Counted from the stretch's first letter, positions 43,711-52,177 are shown. The stretch: DNA of 64,000 nucleotides from Thiovibrio frasassiensis (GCF_029607905.1 NZ_JAPHEH010000001.1:959530-1023529); one strand, 5' to 3'. Numbers and translations: made by a program. The notes: generated from the letters alone by a model not told the origin.

Positions 43711-44520
43711 ATGGAAGAAATAGAACCCGACCTGGCAGTCTGCCTGATCCACAACCCGGCCAGCCCCGAAGGGCTTTTCCCCTTTCTCGACGCGCTCCTG
43801 CCCGAGGGTGACCCGGTGGCCCTGGAGATCATCGTGGTGGCCGGCCAGCCGGAGCATCCCGCCCTTGCCCGATTGGAACGATCCTTCCCGGAAATCACCA
43901 TCCTGGAAAATAGCGGGACCCCGGAGCCGGTCAAGGCGCGCAACCATGCCTGCCGTTTGGCCTCGGCCCGCTATCTCTCCTTCTGGGATGAAAATCTCCG
44001 GCCGCAGCCCGGCAGCCTCACCACTCTGATCCGTTTTCTCGATGAAAACCCCGATGCGGGTCTGGCCGCGCCCCGCATCGTTGACCCCCACGGAATGGTC
44101 CTCCCCTCGGTGCGTTCCGCCCCTTCGTTGGCCACGATCCTCTGCCTCCACACCCCCCTGGGCCGCCTGCTTCCGGCCGCCCCCAGTATCCTGAAAAAAC
44201 ATCTGCTCACCGAGCAGGATCACCTGCGCTCCTTTGAACCGGAATGGCTCCTGGACACTTGCCTGGTCTTCCGCAGGGAGGTGATGGACGAAATCGGCCT
44301 GCTGGACGAGGGCTTTTCCGCGCACTACGGTGATGCCGATTATTGCCTGCGCGCCCACCAGGCCGGCTGGCATCTCCACTATCTGGCCGAGGCCGTGATG
44401 CTCCAAAGCAAACCCGAAACCTCCCCCGCGCCGCGAAGCCACAACACCCCGCGCCTGGTAGGCGACTGCACCCGGTTGCTCTTAAAAAACTGGCTGCGTC
44501 CCGCCAAAATGCCTGCCTGA
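43711..44520 (+). CDS. family 2 glycosyltransferase
   Basis: The 269-residue protein starts at ATG 43711, two bases after the acsV stop. It has a GT-A fold: 'EIIVVAGQPEHPALARLERSFPEITILENSGTPEPVKARNHA' near the nucleotide-sugar site, then 'YLSFWDENLRPQPGSLTTLIRFLDENPDAGLAAPRIVDPHG', where D/E residues replace the usual DXD. The C-terminal part has the family 'RREVMDEIGLLDEGFSAHYGDADYCLRAHQAGW' pattern. It likely transfers rhamnose or another sugar to a cell-surface glycan. Its coupling to acsV looks accidental. Confidence 0.85.
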   Translation: MEEIEPDLAVCLIHNPASPEGLFPFLDALLPEGDPVALEIIVVAGQPEHPALARLERSFPEITILENSGTPEPVKARNHACRLASARYLSFWDENLRPQPGSLTTLIRFLDENPDAGLAAPRIVDPHGMVLPSVRSAPSLATILCLHTPLGRLLPAAPSILKKHLLTEQDHLRSFEPEWLLDTCLVFRREVMDEIGLLDEGFSAHYGDADYCLRAHQAGWHLHYLAEAVMLQSKPETSPAPRSHNTPRLVGDCTRLLLKNWLRPAKMPA

Positions 44521-44537
44521 TGCAGACCCAACTGGGT

Positions 44538-44588
44538 TGTTGATAGGATGTTGATTTGCTGTTGATTGGTTGTTGAAAAACTGTTGAT
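44538..44588. repeat. five TGTTGA(T/A) repeats at exact 11-bp spacing (DnaA-box-like array)
   Basis: TGTTGAT occurs at 44538, 44549, 44560 and 44582, and TGTTGAA at 44571, all 11 bp apart. A sixth copy at 44670 is 88 bp (8 x 11) from the last. Read on the other strand these give 9-mers such as TTTTCAACA and CTATCAACA, 6-7 of 9 matches to the DnaA box TTATCCACA. A 9-bp box plus 2-bp gap is the spacing of low-affinity DnaA arrays in E. coli oriC. The whole gap 44521-44961 has no convincing gene. Confidence 0.6.
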
Positions 44589-44685
44589 TTTTTCTTGTTC
44601 CTCCGGGAACACTCCGAGATAACTGGGTTTTCTCCTTCCCAAGCCAGCGCTTTCTTGCCGCCTGCTCCCTGTTGATTTCCTCCAC

Positions 44686-44699
44686 GTTTCACGTGAAAC
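44686..44699. other. parS: parS site (ParB binding)
   Basis: GTTTCACGTGAAAC is a perfect palindrome and identical to the inner 14 of the 16-bp chromosomal parS consensus (TGTTTCACGTGAAACA); only the two outer bases differ (C and C). parS loads ParB clamps for origin segregation, and most bacteria place parS near oriC. No parAB genes are in this window. Confidence 0.8.
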
Positions 44700-44776
44700 C
44701 CTGGGCAACGAATCCCGCGACAAAGTGCCACGCTGCGCAAAAATTACCCGTATGCTATTCTTCTGATGGATACAAA

Positions 44777-44837
44777 TTATCCAAGATTTCTCCTGGCTCG
44801 GGGAGTTGCGCCCGTGCCCAATCTTCAATTATCCACG
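44777..44837 (+). other. two DnaA-box-like 9-mers
   Basis: TTATCCAAG (44777-44785) and TTATCCACG (44829-44837) match the DnaA box TTATCCACA at 7 and 8 of 9 positions. They share the direct context AATTATCCA and lie 52 bp apart on the same strand, downstream of parS and opposite in orientation to the TGTTGAT array. Confidence 0.55.
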
Positions 44838-44961
44838 GTTCTTCAAGGGAATGGCCCACAGCCCATGACCTTTGGCATGATTCGTGATATCCATTACCCC
44901 ACAGTGTGTTGTTGCTTACCCCGTTTTTCACCTTCACATAATTCGCACAGGAGAATTCCCC

Positions 44962-45384
44962 ATGAAAAAAAGCACAATGTTCCGGATCAGCACCATCCTG
45001 GCAGGCTCCCTGCTCACCGCCACCTTGGCCTTTGCCGCCACCGACTACAGCGGAATGAGCAATGAGGAGCTGGCGGCCCAACGCGGCAGCATGAAACAGT
45101 CCACGGTGGAAGAGCGCAACGCCTTCCAGAACGAATGGCAGAACCGGGTGCAGAAGATGAGCCCGGCGGAAAAACAGAAGGCCATGGGTCAGACGGGAAA
45201 TGGCCAGGGACAGGGCGGTATGCGCGCAGAAAAACAGGAACGGAACCAAGAACGGATGCAGCAGCGTCAAGACCAGGGCTCCGGCATGGGTTCCGGCTCC
45301 GGCATGGGCGGCGGGATGGGCTCCGGGTCCGGCTCTGGCGGGGGCATGAGCCGTGGCGGCATGGGCGGCGGCGGAAGACGCTAG
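44962..45384 (+). CDS. exported DUF1104-like protein with Gly/Met/Ser-rich tail
   Basis: The 140-residue protein starts at ATG 44962 behind AGGAGA. It has a signal peptide ('TILAGSLLTATLAFA', cleavage near 27), then a helical domain 'YSGMSNEELAAQRGSMKQSTVEERNAFQNEWQNRVQKMSPAEK' typical of DUF1104. A low-complexity tail (about 100-140) of G, S and M follows, such as GSGMGSGSGMGGGMGSGSGS, ending in RR. It is periplasmic; met-rich tails can bind copper, but that is speculation here. It precedes a DUF4405 membrane gene after a hairpin. Confidence 0.75.
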   Translation: MKKSTMFRISTILAGSLLTATLAFAATDYSGMSNEELAAQRGSMKQSTVEERNAFQNEWQNRVQKMSPAEKQKAMGQTGNGQGQGGMRAEKQERNQERMQQRQDQGSGMGSGSGMGGGMGSGSGSGGGMSRGGMGGGGRR

Positions 45385-45411
45385 TCCCTTTATCAGAAAC
45401 TTTTTTACCCC

Positions 45412-45450
45412 AGCATGGCCAGACAGCCTACCAAGGCTCCTGGCCATGCT
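45412..45450 (+). terminator. hairpin, probable transcription terminator or attenuator
   Basis: AGCATGGCCAG (45412-45422) is the exact complement of CTGGCCATGCT (45440-45450), with a small CCT/AGG stem in the loop, followed by TCATTTTA. The T-tract is weak, so it may only partly terminate between the DUF1104-like and DUF4405 genes. Confidence 0.6.
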
Positions 45451-45479
45451 TCATTTTAGGCAACTCTCCGGAGACCTCC

Positions 45480-46328
45480 ATGAACATGCGCAAAATCACC
45501 TCCCTCACCGCCCTGCTCTCTTTTGCCCTGGAGATGCTGACCAGCATCATCCTCTACATCGTGCCCCAGGGGCGGGTGGCCTACTGGTCGGACTGGCACC
45601 TCTGGGGCTTGAGCAAAACCCAATGGGGGAGTCTGCATGTGAATCTGGGCGTGCTGTTCCTGCTCGCCATCTGCCTGCATACCTACTACAACTGGAGCCC
45701 CATTGTCGCCTATCTGAAAAACAGGGCCGGGAGACTACGCTTCTTCACAACAGACCTCACCATCGCCCTCCTCCTCTGTCTGGCCTTTACTCTGGGCACC
45801 TATCTTGAACTGCCTCCGTTTTCCACCATCATCACCATCGGCGACCAGATCAAGGAGAGGGCCGCCAAAAAATATGGCGAGCCCCCATACGGCCATGCCG
45901 AACTCTCCTCTCTGGCCACCTTCAGCAAAAAGGTGGAGCTTGATCTCGATGCCGGCCTGAGCCGCTTGGCTGCAGCCAAGATCCGGGTCAGCGATCCATC
46001 CCAGTCCATCGCCGAAATCGCCCGCATGAACACCCTGACCCCAAAGGCGGTGTATGAGGCCATGCTGCCCCCGCCGCAACCCGGCCAAGCCAAAAGCCTG
46101 CCTGCGAACCCGCCCGGAGGTTTCGGCATGAAGCCGCTGACGGATATCTGCCGCGAATACCGGCTCGACTGCGCTGCGGTCGTCCAGGGGCTTGCGGCCA
46201 AAAAGATTACCGCCACCCCAGCCATGACCATCAAGGAGATCGCCGGTACCAACAACACCTCGCCCATGGATATCTTCGAGGCGCTCAGGCAGGTGACAGA
46301 GCACAGGGAAAGCAAGCCGCGGACCTAG
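45480..46328 (+). CDS. membrane protein with DUF4405-like domain
   Basis: The 282-residue protein starts at ATG 45480 after GGAGA. Residues 1-115 hold about three to four membrane helices with 'HLWGLSKTQWGSLHVNLGVLFLLAICLHTYYNWSPIV', the histidine pattern of DUF4405 proteins, which resemble b-type cytochrome subunits. The remainder is soluble, with two related helical repeats ('DPSQSIAEIARMNTLTPKAVYEAM' and 'TPAMTIKEIAGTNNTSPMDIFEAL'). A role in electron transfer or heme binding is possible but unproven. Confidence 0.75.
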   Translation: MNMRKITSLTALLSFALEMLTSIILYIVPQGRVAYWSDWHLWGLSKTQWGSLHVNLGVLFLLAICLHTYYNWSPIVAYLKNRAGRLRFFTTDLTIALLLCLAFTLGTYLELPPFSTIITIGDQIKERAAKKYGEPPYGHAELSSLATFSKKVELDLDAGLSRLAAAKIRVSDPSQSIAEIARMNTLTPKAVYEAMLPPPQPGQAKSLPANPPGGFGMKPLTDICREYRLDCAAVVQGLAAKKITATPAMTIKEIAGTNNTSPMDIFEALRQVTEHRESKPRT

Positions 46329-46390
46329 GTATATCCACCGATTTACGCATCAATTCGATATTTTTTTCCACCGTTTTGGGCGGTTGCCTG

Positions 46391-46419
46391 TTGACATCCG
46401 TTGTGTAAAACGCTATTTT
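46391..46419 (+). promoter_or_regulatory. sigma-70-type promoter upstream of acsE
   Basis: TTGACA (46391-46396) and TATTTT (46414-46419) are separated by exactly 17 bp. The start of transcription would leave a ~160-nt leader before acsE that contains a GAGCC/GGCTC hairpin around 46530-46545. It is the best promoter match I see in the window. Confidence 0.65.
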
Positions 46420-46588
46420 CCCACGTTACCATGCCCTCTTAACACGCGGGAAAACAGCCGCTTCCAACAGGAGCGCGAAAAACCCGTTGGTGGCACGCGA
46501 TCACCTTTGCAATACGAAGACCGGCATAAAGAGCCGTAACGGCTCCTAAATATATATTACGATTGAAACCACAGCACGGGAGAAAACA

Positions 46589-47482
46589 ATGATCAAGGTA
46601 GCAGCCATTGCGGAAAGCATCAACATCATGGGTAAAAGAAGCGGCACCGCCATGAAGGAACGGAATCCCGGTCCTGTTCAGGAGATGGCCAAGGAAGAGT
46701 CCGCCGCCGGCGCCTCCTACCTGGATCTCAACATCGGACCGGCCCGTAAGGACGGGATCGAGCTGATGCCTTGGATTGTGCAGACCGTGGAAGCGGCAAG
46801 CTCCGTGCCCCTCTGCCTGGACACCACCAACACCGATGCCATGGCTGCCGGCTTCAAGGTGGTAAAAAACCGCGAAGCTGCGATCATGAACTCCATCTCC
46901 GCCCAGCCCGAGCGGATGGAAAAGCTCATCCCCGTTGCCGCCGAGGCAGGCTGCAACGTTATCGCCCTGCTCTGGGGCCCGGAGGGCATGCCCCGCGACT
47001 CCAACGAGCGCTGCGCCATGGCCGTTGACCTGATGATGGCTCTGGCCGAGGCAGGCATCCCCAACGAAAAAATGCTCTTCGACCCGATCGGCACCCCCAT
47101 CACCCTGGGCGCAGACCAGATCGCCTCGGGCCTCGAGTTCATGTCCATGCTGCAGGAGATCGCCCCCGGCGCTGGTTCCACCGTGGGTCTCTCCAACGTC
47201 AGTAACGGCGTGGCCGAGCATCTGCGCAAGTACCTGGACCGCACCTACCTGATCATGCTGATGAAGTACGGGATCACCACCGCCATCGTCAACGCTTACG
47301 ATGCCGAGCTCATGGCGATCTGCAAGGGCGAGCGTCAGGAGCTGGTGGACATGGTCCACAACATGATGGACGGCAACGATCCCGATTCCGCAGGGTTGAC
47401 CGGCACCGCGCTGGAGCATTATAAAACCTATAAGGTGTTGAGCGGCCAGAACGTGTTCAGTGAGTCCTGGCTGACCCTGTAA
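46589..47482 (+). CDS. acsE: methyltetrahydrofolate:corrinoid/iron-sulfur protein methyltransferase (AcsE-like)
   Basis: The 297-residue TIM-barrel pterin-binding protein has 'NIMGKRSGTAMKERN' and 'GASYLDLNIGPARKDG' at the folate site, 'PLCLDTTNTDAM', 'NSISAQPERMEKLIPVAAEAGCNVIALLWGPEGMP' and 'TVGLSNVSNGV'. AcsE moves the methyl of CH3-H4folate to the cobalt of the corrinoid iron-sulfur protein in the Wood-Ljungdahl pathway. It stands alone here with its own promoter and terminator, about 3 kb from the corrinoid activator gene. The acsABCD subunits are not in the window. Confidence 0.9.
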   Translation: MIKVAAIAESINIMGKRSGTAMKERNPGPVQEMAKEESAAGASYLDLNIGPARKDGIELMPWIVQTVEAASSVPLCLDTTNTDAMAAGFKVVKNREAAIMNSISAQPERMEKLIPVAAEAGCNVIALLWGPEGMPRDSNERCAMAVDLMMALAEAGIPNEKMLFDPIGTPITLGADQIASGLEFMSMLQEIAPGAGSTVGLSNVSNGVAEHLRKYLDRTYLIMLMKYGITTAIVNAYDAELMAICKGERQELVDMVHNMMDGNDPDSAGLTGTALEHYKTYKVLSGQNVFSESWLTL

Positions 47483-47533
47483 AAAAGCGGTAGTATATAG
47501 AGGCCGCTTTCTCGAATCCGGGACGGCCTTTCT

Positions 47534-47564
47534 AAAGAGGGGGCTGCGGCCTCCTCTTTTTTTG
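47534..47564 (+). terminator. intrinsic terminator after acsE
   Basis: AAAGAGG (47534-47540) pairs with CCTCTTT (47553-47559) around a GC-rich loop, followed by further T residues. It lies 52 bp after the acsE stop. Confidence 0.75.
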
Positions 47565-47574
47565 TTTGGAGGTT

Positions 47575-47790
47575 TGGCAGTTATAATCCCATAGGCACGC
47601 AGCCGAGCACCGGAGAGGCTGCCGAAAAGGGGATTTGCACTGTTTGAGGCGAAAGCCGAGTTTGCAAAGCTCCGGCAGCATCGAGGAGCACAGGGTATCC
47701 CGCCAACGGCGGGACAAGAGACACCGGGTGCCCTTTCTTTGGTTCGTTTCTTTGGGCACGCAAAGAAATGAACAGTAAGGAGGAAACATC
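47575..47790. repeat. probable dispersed extragenic repeat, ~210 bp, several hairpins
   Basis: This non-coding stretch holds CCCGCC/GGCGGG, GTGCCC/GGGCAC (around 47729 and 47755) and a doubled TTTCTTTGG. Blocks of this form, with GTGCCCTTTCTTTGGTTCGT-type ends, occur as dispersed repeats in many proteobacterial genomes, often mis-called as small Arg-rich proteins. I see no gene in 47483-47826 apart from the terminator. Confidence 0.45.
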
Positions 47791-47826
47791 TTCCTCTGAC
47801 TGCTCTTTATTTGAGGCCTAGAAGTT

Positions 47827-48402
47827 ATGGCAGACATTCCCTCGCACCACATGATCTATGGCAACCTCGACGATTTCATTACCGGGGAAACCCTGGTGGA
47901 CACCGATGACGAGCGCTACCGCCAAAAACTGGCCCGGCTGCTTGTGGAGGAAAGGGGGTTTGCCAAGGGTGAGGTGGAGATGCGGCGCAGGATTGAAACC
48001 CTGTTCGCCCATCAGTTCGTGGTTTCCAAGATCGATATCGTGGTTCGCCTTGAAGGGCGACGGGTCATGGTGGTGCGCTACGGGCCCGGCTCGCTGGTAA
48101 CCCGGGAACGCCCGGCCATCGCGGCCGCCAGGGTCCTCGAAGAGAGCCAGCTGATCCCCCTTGCCGTCGTAAGCAATGGCGAAGATGGAGAGCTGCTGGA
48201 CACCAGAACCGGCAAGGTGCTGGGAACCGGCCTTGGGGCCATCCCCACCCGGGAGTCGCTGGTGACCATGCTGCCCTCCCTGGATTTCACCCCCGTACCC
48301 CCGGAACGGCGGGAACCGGAGTTGCGCATCCTCAACGCCTTTGATATTGAGGTCTGCTGTGCCGGCGGACCCTGCGCCCTGCCCGGAGCAAAAGAAGGTT
48401 GA
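47827..48402 (+). CDS. orphan HsdR-N-type (type I restriction R subunit N-terminal-like) domain protein
   Basis: The 191-residue protein has the arrangement of the HSDR_N/PD-(D/E)XK-like proteins common in Desulfobacterota. It shows 'RYRQKLARLLVEERGFAKGEVEMRRRIE', 'KIDIVVRLEGRRVMVVRYGPGSLVTRERPAIAAARVLEE' and 'IPLAVVSNGEDGELLDTRTGKVLG'. The normal D-ExK is partly altered: D in 'KIDIVV', then V-x-R where ExK is expected. It may therefore lack nuclease activity. No HsdM or HsdS is nearby, so it is not part of a type I system. Start site lacks a good Shine-Dalgarno sequence. Confidence 0.7.
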   Translation: MADIPSHHMIYGNLDDFITGETLVDTDDERYRQKLARLLVEERGFAKGEVEMRRRIETLFAHQFVVSKIDIVVRLEGRRVMVVRYGPGSLVTRERPAIAAARVLEESQLIPLAVVSNGEDGELLDTRTGKVLGTGLGAIPTRESLVTMLPSLDFTPVPPERREPELRILNAFDIEVCCAGGPCALPGAKEG

Positions 48403-48532
48403 GTTGCAGACGCTACACAGGGCACAAGAACGATTTATGCGCGAGAACTCAATAATTCCAAATAGTTATACCTTCACCGCGAACCCATTCTAATAGATTT
48501 CGCGGCTCAGTCGCTGAAACGGAGACAACGCC

Positions 48533-49879
48533 ATGACACAGCCACCCTGGAGCAAGACAAGCTGGCAGCAGTGCACCGCCCTGCAACAACCCAACTGGCC
48601 GGACAAAAAGGAGTTCGCTCAGGTGGTGGATACCATCTCCCAGCTGCCGCCCCTGGTTTTTGCCGGGGAGATCCGGGAATTGAAGAAAGAGCTGGCCATG
48701 GCCGCCGAGGGCGAGGCGTTTCTCCTCCAGGGCGGCGACTGCGCCGAGGCCTTTTCCATGTGCACCGCCCCGGCCATCCGGGAACTCCTGAAGGTCATCC
48801 TCCAGATGGCGGTGGTCATGAGCTACGCCGGCGGCAAGCCGGTGATCAAGGTGGGCCGCATGGCCGGTCAGTACGCCAAGCCGCGCTCCGCCGACACCGA
48901 AATGGTTGGGGGCATCGAGCTCCCCAGCTACCGGGGCGACATGGTCAACGGGATCGAACCGAACATCGAGGCCCGGCGGCCGGATCCGGAACGGATGCTG
49001 AAGGGGTATTACCTCTCCTGCTCCACCATGAACCTCCTGCGTGCCTTCACCCAGGGCGGCTATGCGGCGCTGGAGCGGGTCCATTCCTGGAACAATGCCT
49101 TTGTCAAAAACTCACCCCAGGGCCAACAGTATGAAAAGCTCGCCCGCCAGATCGACCAGGCCATCAACTTCATGCGCATCGTGGGCATCGACACCGATAT
49201 CCCCCAGCTCAAGCAGGCCAGCTTCTACACCTCGCACGAGGCGTTGCTTTTAGGCTACGAGCAGGCCCTGACCCGCCAGGACTCTACGACCGGCGACTGG
49301 TACGACTGCTCGGGCCACATGCTCTGGATCGGCGAGCGCACCCGGCAGCTCGACGGGGCGCACGTGGAGTTCTTCCGGGGGGTGCACAACCCCATCGGGG
49401 TCAAGATCGGGCCCAACCACGACATCGACAATGTCAAACAGCTGGTTCGCACCCTCAACCCGGAGAACGAACCTGGGAGGTTGACCCTGATCACCCGGTT
49501 CGGCGCGAAAAAGATCGGCGACGGTCTGCCACTGCTGGCCAGGGAGATGAAAAAAGAGGGGTTCAAGCTGGTCTGGAGCTGCGACCCCATGCACGGCAAC
49601 ACCTACACTGCGGAAAGCGGCCACAAAACCAGGAATTTTGACGAGATCATGAACGAGATCCGCTCGTTTTTCGAGATCCACTGGAGTGAGGGCACGGTGC
49701 CCGGCGGCATCCATTTTGAAATGACCGGGGAAAACGTCACCGAATGCACAGGCGGGGGGAGAAAAATCCTCGACCACCACCTGGCAGAGAACTATCTGAC
49801 CAACTGCGACCCCCGCCTCAACGCGGAGCAGAGCCTGGAGCTCGCCTTCCAGATTGCCGAGTTGATGCGGGAAAAATAA
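48533..49879 (+). CDS. class II 3-deoxy-7-phosphoheptulonate (DAHP) synthase
   Basis: The 448-residue enzyme is the plant/actinobacterial (class II) type. It has 'EAFLLQGGDCAEAF', 'GRMAGQYAKPRS', 'NLLRAFTQGGYAALERVHSWN', 'GIKIGPN'-like 'GVKIGPNHDI', 'WSCDPMHGNT' and 'GGIHFEMTGENVTECTGG', holding metal- and substrate-binding residues. It condenses PEP with erythrose 4-phosphate, the first step to aromatic amino acids. A GGAGA site precedes the ATG. It ends before a strong terminator. Confidence 0.95.
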   Translation: MTQPPWSKTSWQQCTALQQPNWPDKKEFAQVVDTISQLPPLVFAGEIRELKKELAMAAEGEAFLLQGGDCAEAFSMCTAPAIRELLKVILQMAVVMSYAGGKPVIKVGRMAGQYAKPRSADTEMVGGIELPSYRGDMVNGIEPNIEARRPDPERMLKGYYLSCSTMNLLRAFTQGGYAALERVHSWNNAFVKNSPQGQQYEKLARQIDQAINFMRIVGIDTDIPQLKQASFYTSHEALLLGYEQALTRQDSTTGDWYDCSGHMLWIGERTRQLDGAHVEFFRGVHNPIGVKIGPNHDIDNVKQLVRTLNPENEPGRLTLITRFGAKKIGDGLPLLAREMKKEGFKLVWSCDPMHGNTYTAESGHKTRNFDEIMNEIRSFFEIHWSEGTVPGGIHFEMTGENVTECTGGGRKILDHHLAENYLTNCDPRLNAEQSLELAFQIAELMREK

Positions 49880-49898
49880 ACGCCTCCCCATCAATGAC

Positions 49899-49938
49899 AA
49901 AAAAAGCCCGACGCATTATCCATGCGCCGGGCTTTTTT
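49899..49938. terminator. bidirectional intrinsic terminator
   Basis: A long stem (GCCCG-CGCAT / ATGCG-CGGGC) is flanked by seven A and seven T. It sits between the convergent DAHP synthase gene and the minus-strand cysteine-cluster gene, serving both. Confidence 0.92.
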
Positions 49939-49960
49939 TATGCTCACTTTCCTGAAACAC

Positions 49961-50554
49961 CTACACCCTCGGTGGCCCCATCAGGATCATGTCGGCGATG
50001 GTCTTCTTGACCTTGGGCATCTGGCCCTGCTGCTCCCCAAGCAGTTCCTGCTCCAGAGCCACCAGCTCCCGGAAGAGAGGGGCGCGCTCCACCGCGGGTG
50101 TGGCCTGGCGGGTGCCGACGATCTCCTGGCAGCGGAAACAGCCGGGGAATTTTTTGCCCTGGCCATTGGGAAAGGTGAGGCTGGAGGGGACCCCGTGCAT
50201 CCGGCAGATCATCAGCCGGTGGAGGTAGAGGCTGCACCGCCCCTCTGCGTTGAGCGGACACATGACCTGCGGCCGTTCGCCCCGATCCAGGGCATGCGTA
50301 CAGGCGGCGGCATACTCGGCGGCCCGATTTTCGATACCCTTGCGGAGTTCCGGCGCAAGCGCCATGAGCCCCACCCAGAGATAGGCCCATTCCACATAGG
50401 TATGATGGAGAAAATAGGAATCGCAGCAGTTGTCCGGGCACCCCGTACAGGTAAAATCCAGCTGGCGGGCGACGATGTCATACGCCTTTTCCATCCGTCC
50501 GTAGAGATCGGCTATCTTTGCGGCAAGTTCCGGTTGCAGAATAGGGGCTTCCAT
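49961..50554 (-). CDS. YkgJ-like cysteine-cluster protein
   Basis: The 197-residue protein starts at ATG 50554 (MEAPILQPELAAKIADLYG). It has a cysteine cluster 'CTGCPDNCCDSYFLHHTYVEW' and 'CPLNAEGRCSLYLHRLMICRMHGVP', then 'CFRCQ', the YkgJ/zinc-or-iron-chelate-binding type. Metal binding, probably an Fe-S cluster or zinc, is expected; the role is unknown. It diverges from the phosphohexomutase gene. The frame is open upstream, but that part is antisense to the mutase gene. Confidence 0.8.
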   Translation of the reverse strand: MEAPILQPELAAKIADLYGRMEKAYDIVARQLDFTCTGCPDNCCDSYFLHHTYVEWAYLWVGLMALAPELRKGIENRAAEYAAACTHALDRGERPQVMCPLNAEGRCSLYLHRLMICRMHGVPSSLTFPNGQGKKFPGCFRCQEIVGTRQATPAVERAPLFRELVALEQELLGEQQGQMPKVKKTIADMILMGPPRV

Positions 50555-50626
50555 GATTAGCTGTCCTGGTTTTGTTAAAAAAAACACTCTACCCGAAAAT
50601 AAATTTTCCTTCAAAGAGATCCGCTC

Positions 50627-51979
50627 ATGCCCGCACTGCTTCCCTGCTTCAAAGCCTATGATATCCGCGGCCGGGTGCCCGAAGAACTCGATGAGGCGCT
50701 GGCCTTCAGGATTGGGCAGGCCTACAGCACGCTGTTGGCCCCGAAAAAAGTGGCCATCGGCCACGACATCCGGATCTCCAGCCCGGCCCTAGCCAAATCC
50801 CTGGCCGCCGGCTTTCTCGAGGCCGGCGTGGATGTGGTGGATCTCGGCCTCTGCGGCACCGAGGAGATCTACTTTGCCGCCTTCCATCTTGCGGTGGACG
50901 GCGGGATCATCGTCACCGCCAGCCATAACCCGGCGGATTACAACGGCATGAAACTGGTGCAGGCGGGGGCTCGGCCCATCTCCGGAGACACCGGCCTTAA
51001 AGAGATCGAGCGGTTAGCGGTAGAAGGCAAACGAGTAACCGCAGCCACCCCGGGCACCCTCACCACCCTGGACAACACGCCCGCCTATATCGAGCACCTG
51101 CTCGGTTATGTCGAGACACGGGCATTGAAACCCCTCAAAATCGTGGCCAATGCAGGCAACGGCTGTGCCGGCCCGATCATCGACCGCCTTGGTGCCCGAC
51201 TGCCCTTCGAGTTCATCCGGCTCCAGTGGCAGCCGGACGGCACCTTTCCCAACGGGGTGCCCAACCCCCTGCTCCCGGAAAACCGGGCCATCACCGCCCA
51301 GGCCGTGCGGGAGCATGGGGCCGACTTCGGCATTGCCTGGGACGGCGACTTTGACCGCTGCTTTCTCTTTGACGAGACGGGCGCATTCATCGAGGGCTAT
51401 TACATGGTCGGGCTGCTGGCCCAGGCCCTTTTGGCCAAAAACCCCGGGGGTAAGATCATCCACGACCCGCGCCTGGTCTGGAACACCCGGGAGCTGGTGA
51501 GCCAAGCCGGGGGCCAACCGGTGCTGAGCAAGACCGGGCACGCCTTTATCAAGGAGCGGATGCGCAGTGAAGATGCCGTATACGGCGGCGAGATGAGCGC
51601 CCACCATTACTTCCGCGACTTTGCCTACTGCGACTCCGGCATGATCCCCTGGCTGCTGGTCGCCGAGATTCTCAGCCGCTCAGGCCAACCCCTTTCCCAA
51701 CTGGTGCGCGCCCGGCAGGAAGCCTATCCGGTGAGCGGCGAGATCAACAACCGGGTCGCGGATCCGGATGCGGTCATCGCCCGGGTGGAGGCTTTTTACG
51801 CCGAGACCCCGGGGGGAAAGGATTACACCGACGGCCTGAGCTTCACCGCGGAGCATTTCCGCTTCAACATCCGAAAATCCAACACCGAACCGGTGCTGCG
51901 CCTCAATGTGGAAACCCGAGGCGACAGAGCGCTGATGGAGGCAAAAACCGCGGAACTGCTCGCCCTGATCCGGGCCTGA
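50627..51979 (+). CDS. phosphomannomutase/phosphoglucomutase
   Basis: The 450-residue alpha-D-phosphohexomutase has the phosphoserine loop '[16 protein letters not shown]' (S99), the Mg loop 'WDGDFDRC', the sugar loop '[13 protein letters not shown]' and the phosphate-binding '[14 protein letters not shown]'. It interconverts hexose 1- and 6-phosphates for GDP-mannose or UDP-glucose and so for LPS and polysaccharide synthesis. The sequence resembles the AlgC/ManB branch. It is transcribed away from the YkgJ-like gene. Confidence 0.94.
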   Translation: MPALLPCFKAYDIRGRVPEELDEALAFRIGQAYSTLLAPKKVAIGHDIRISSPALAKSLAAGFLEAGVDVVDLGLCGTEEIYFAAFHLAVDGGIIVTASHNPADYNGMKLVQAGARPISGDTGLKEIERLAVEGKRVTAATPGTLTTLDNTPAYIEHLLGYVETRALKPLKIVANAGNGCAGPIIDRLGARLPFEFIRLQWQPDGTFPNGVPNPLLPENRAITAQAVREHGADFGIAWDGDFDRCFLFDETGAFIEGYYMVGLLAQALLAKNPGGKIIHDPRLVWNTRELVSQAGGQPVLSKTGHAFIKERMRSEDAVYGGEMSAHHYFRDFAYCDSGMIPWLLVAEILSRSGQPLSQLVRARQEAYPVSGEINNRVADPDAVIARVEAFYAETPGGKDYTDGLSFTAEHFRFNIRKSNTEPVLRLNVETRGDRALMEAKTAELLALIRA

Positions 51980-52108
51980 ATCGGGCTTATTCCGCGCCCG
52001 CAACAAACAAAGTTCATCGTGTCCTTTCCTTTGCTTGACGGATATTTTTTTTTGCTGCTACCATAAAAGTATCTGCAATAAGACTAGATACTTCCACAAG
52101 GAGATAGG

Positions 52109-52177
52109 ATGCTCAAGACGCTGCACACCGATCTGTTGTCCATGTGTTGTCCTGATCCTACGCAGGTGATCCGCTGA
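52109..52177 (+). CDS. 22-residue leader peptide coupled to the histidine kinase
   Basis: ATG 52109 follows a strong AAGGAGATAG site and encodes a short peptide containing MCCPDPTQ, ending in TGA 52175-52177. The stop shares a base with the kinase ATG (TGATG). The kinase ATG has a much weaker ribosome site of its own, so translation is probably by re-initiation from this leader. The adjacent Cys-Cys pair could let cysteine supply or redox state modulate it; that is speculation. Confidence 0.6.
   Translation: MLKTLHTDLLSMCCPDPTQVIR

Noticed and set aside
44538-44588. CRISPR-like array
   Set aside because: Repeats are 7 bp with 4-bp gaps, far too short; spacing fits protein-binding iterons.
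47827-48402. Type I restriction system
   Set aside because: Only an N-terminal HsdR-like domain is present, with altered active-site pattern and no HsdM, HsdS or helicase.
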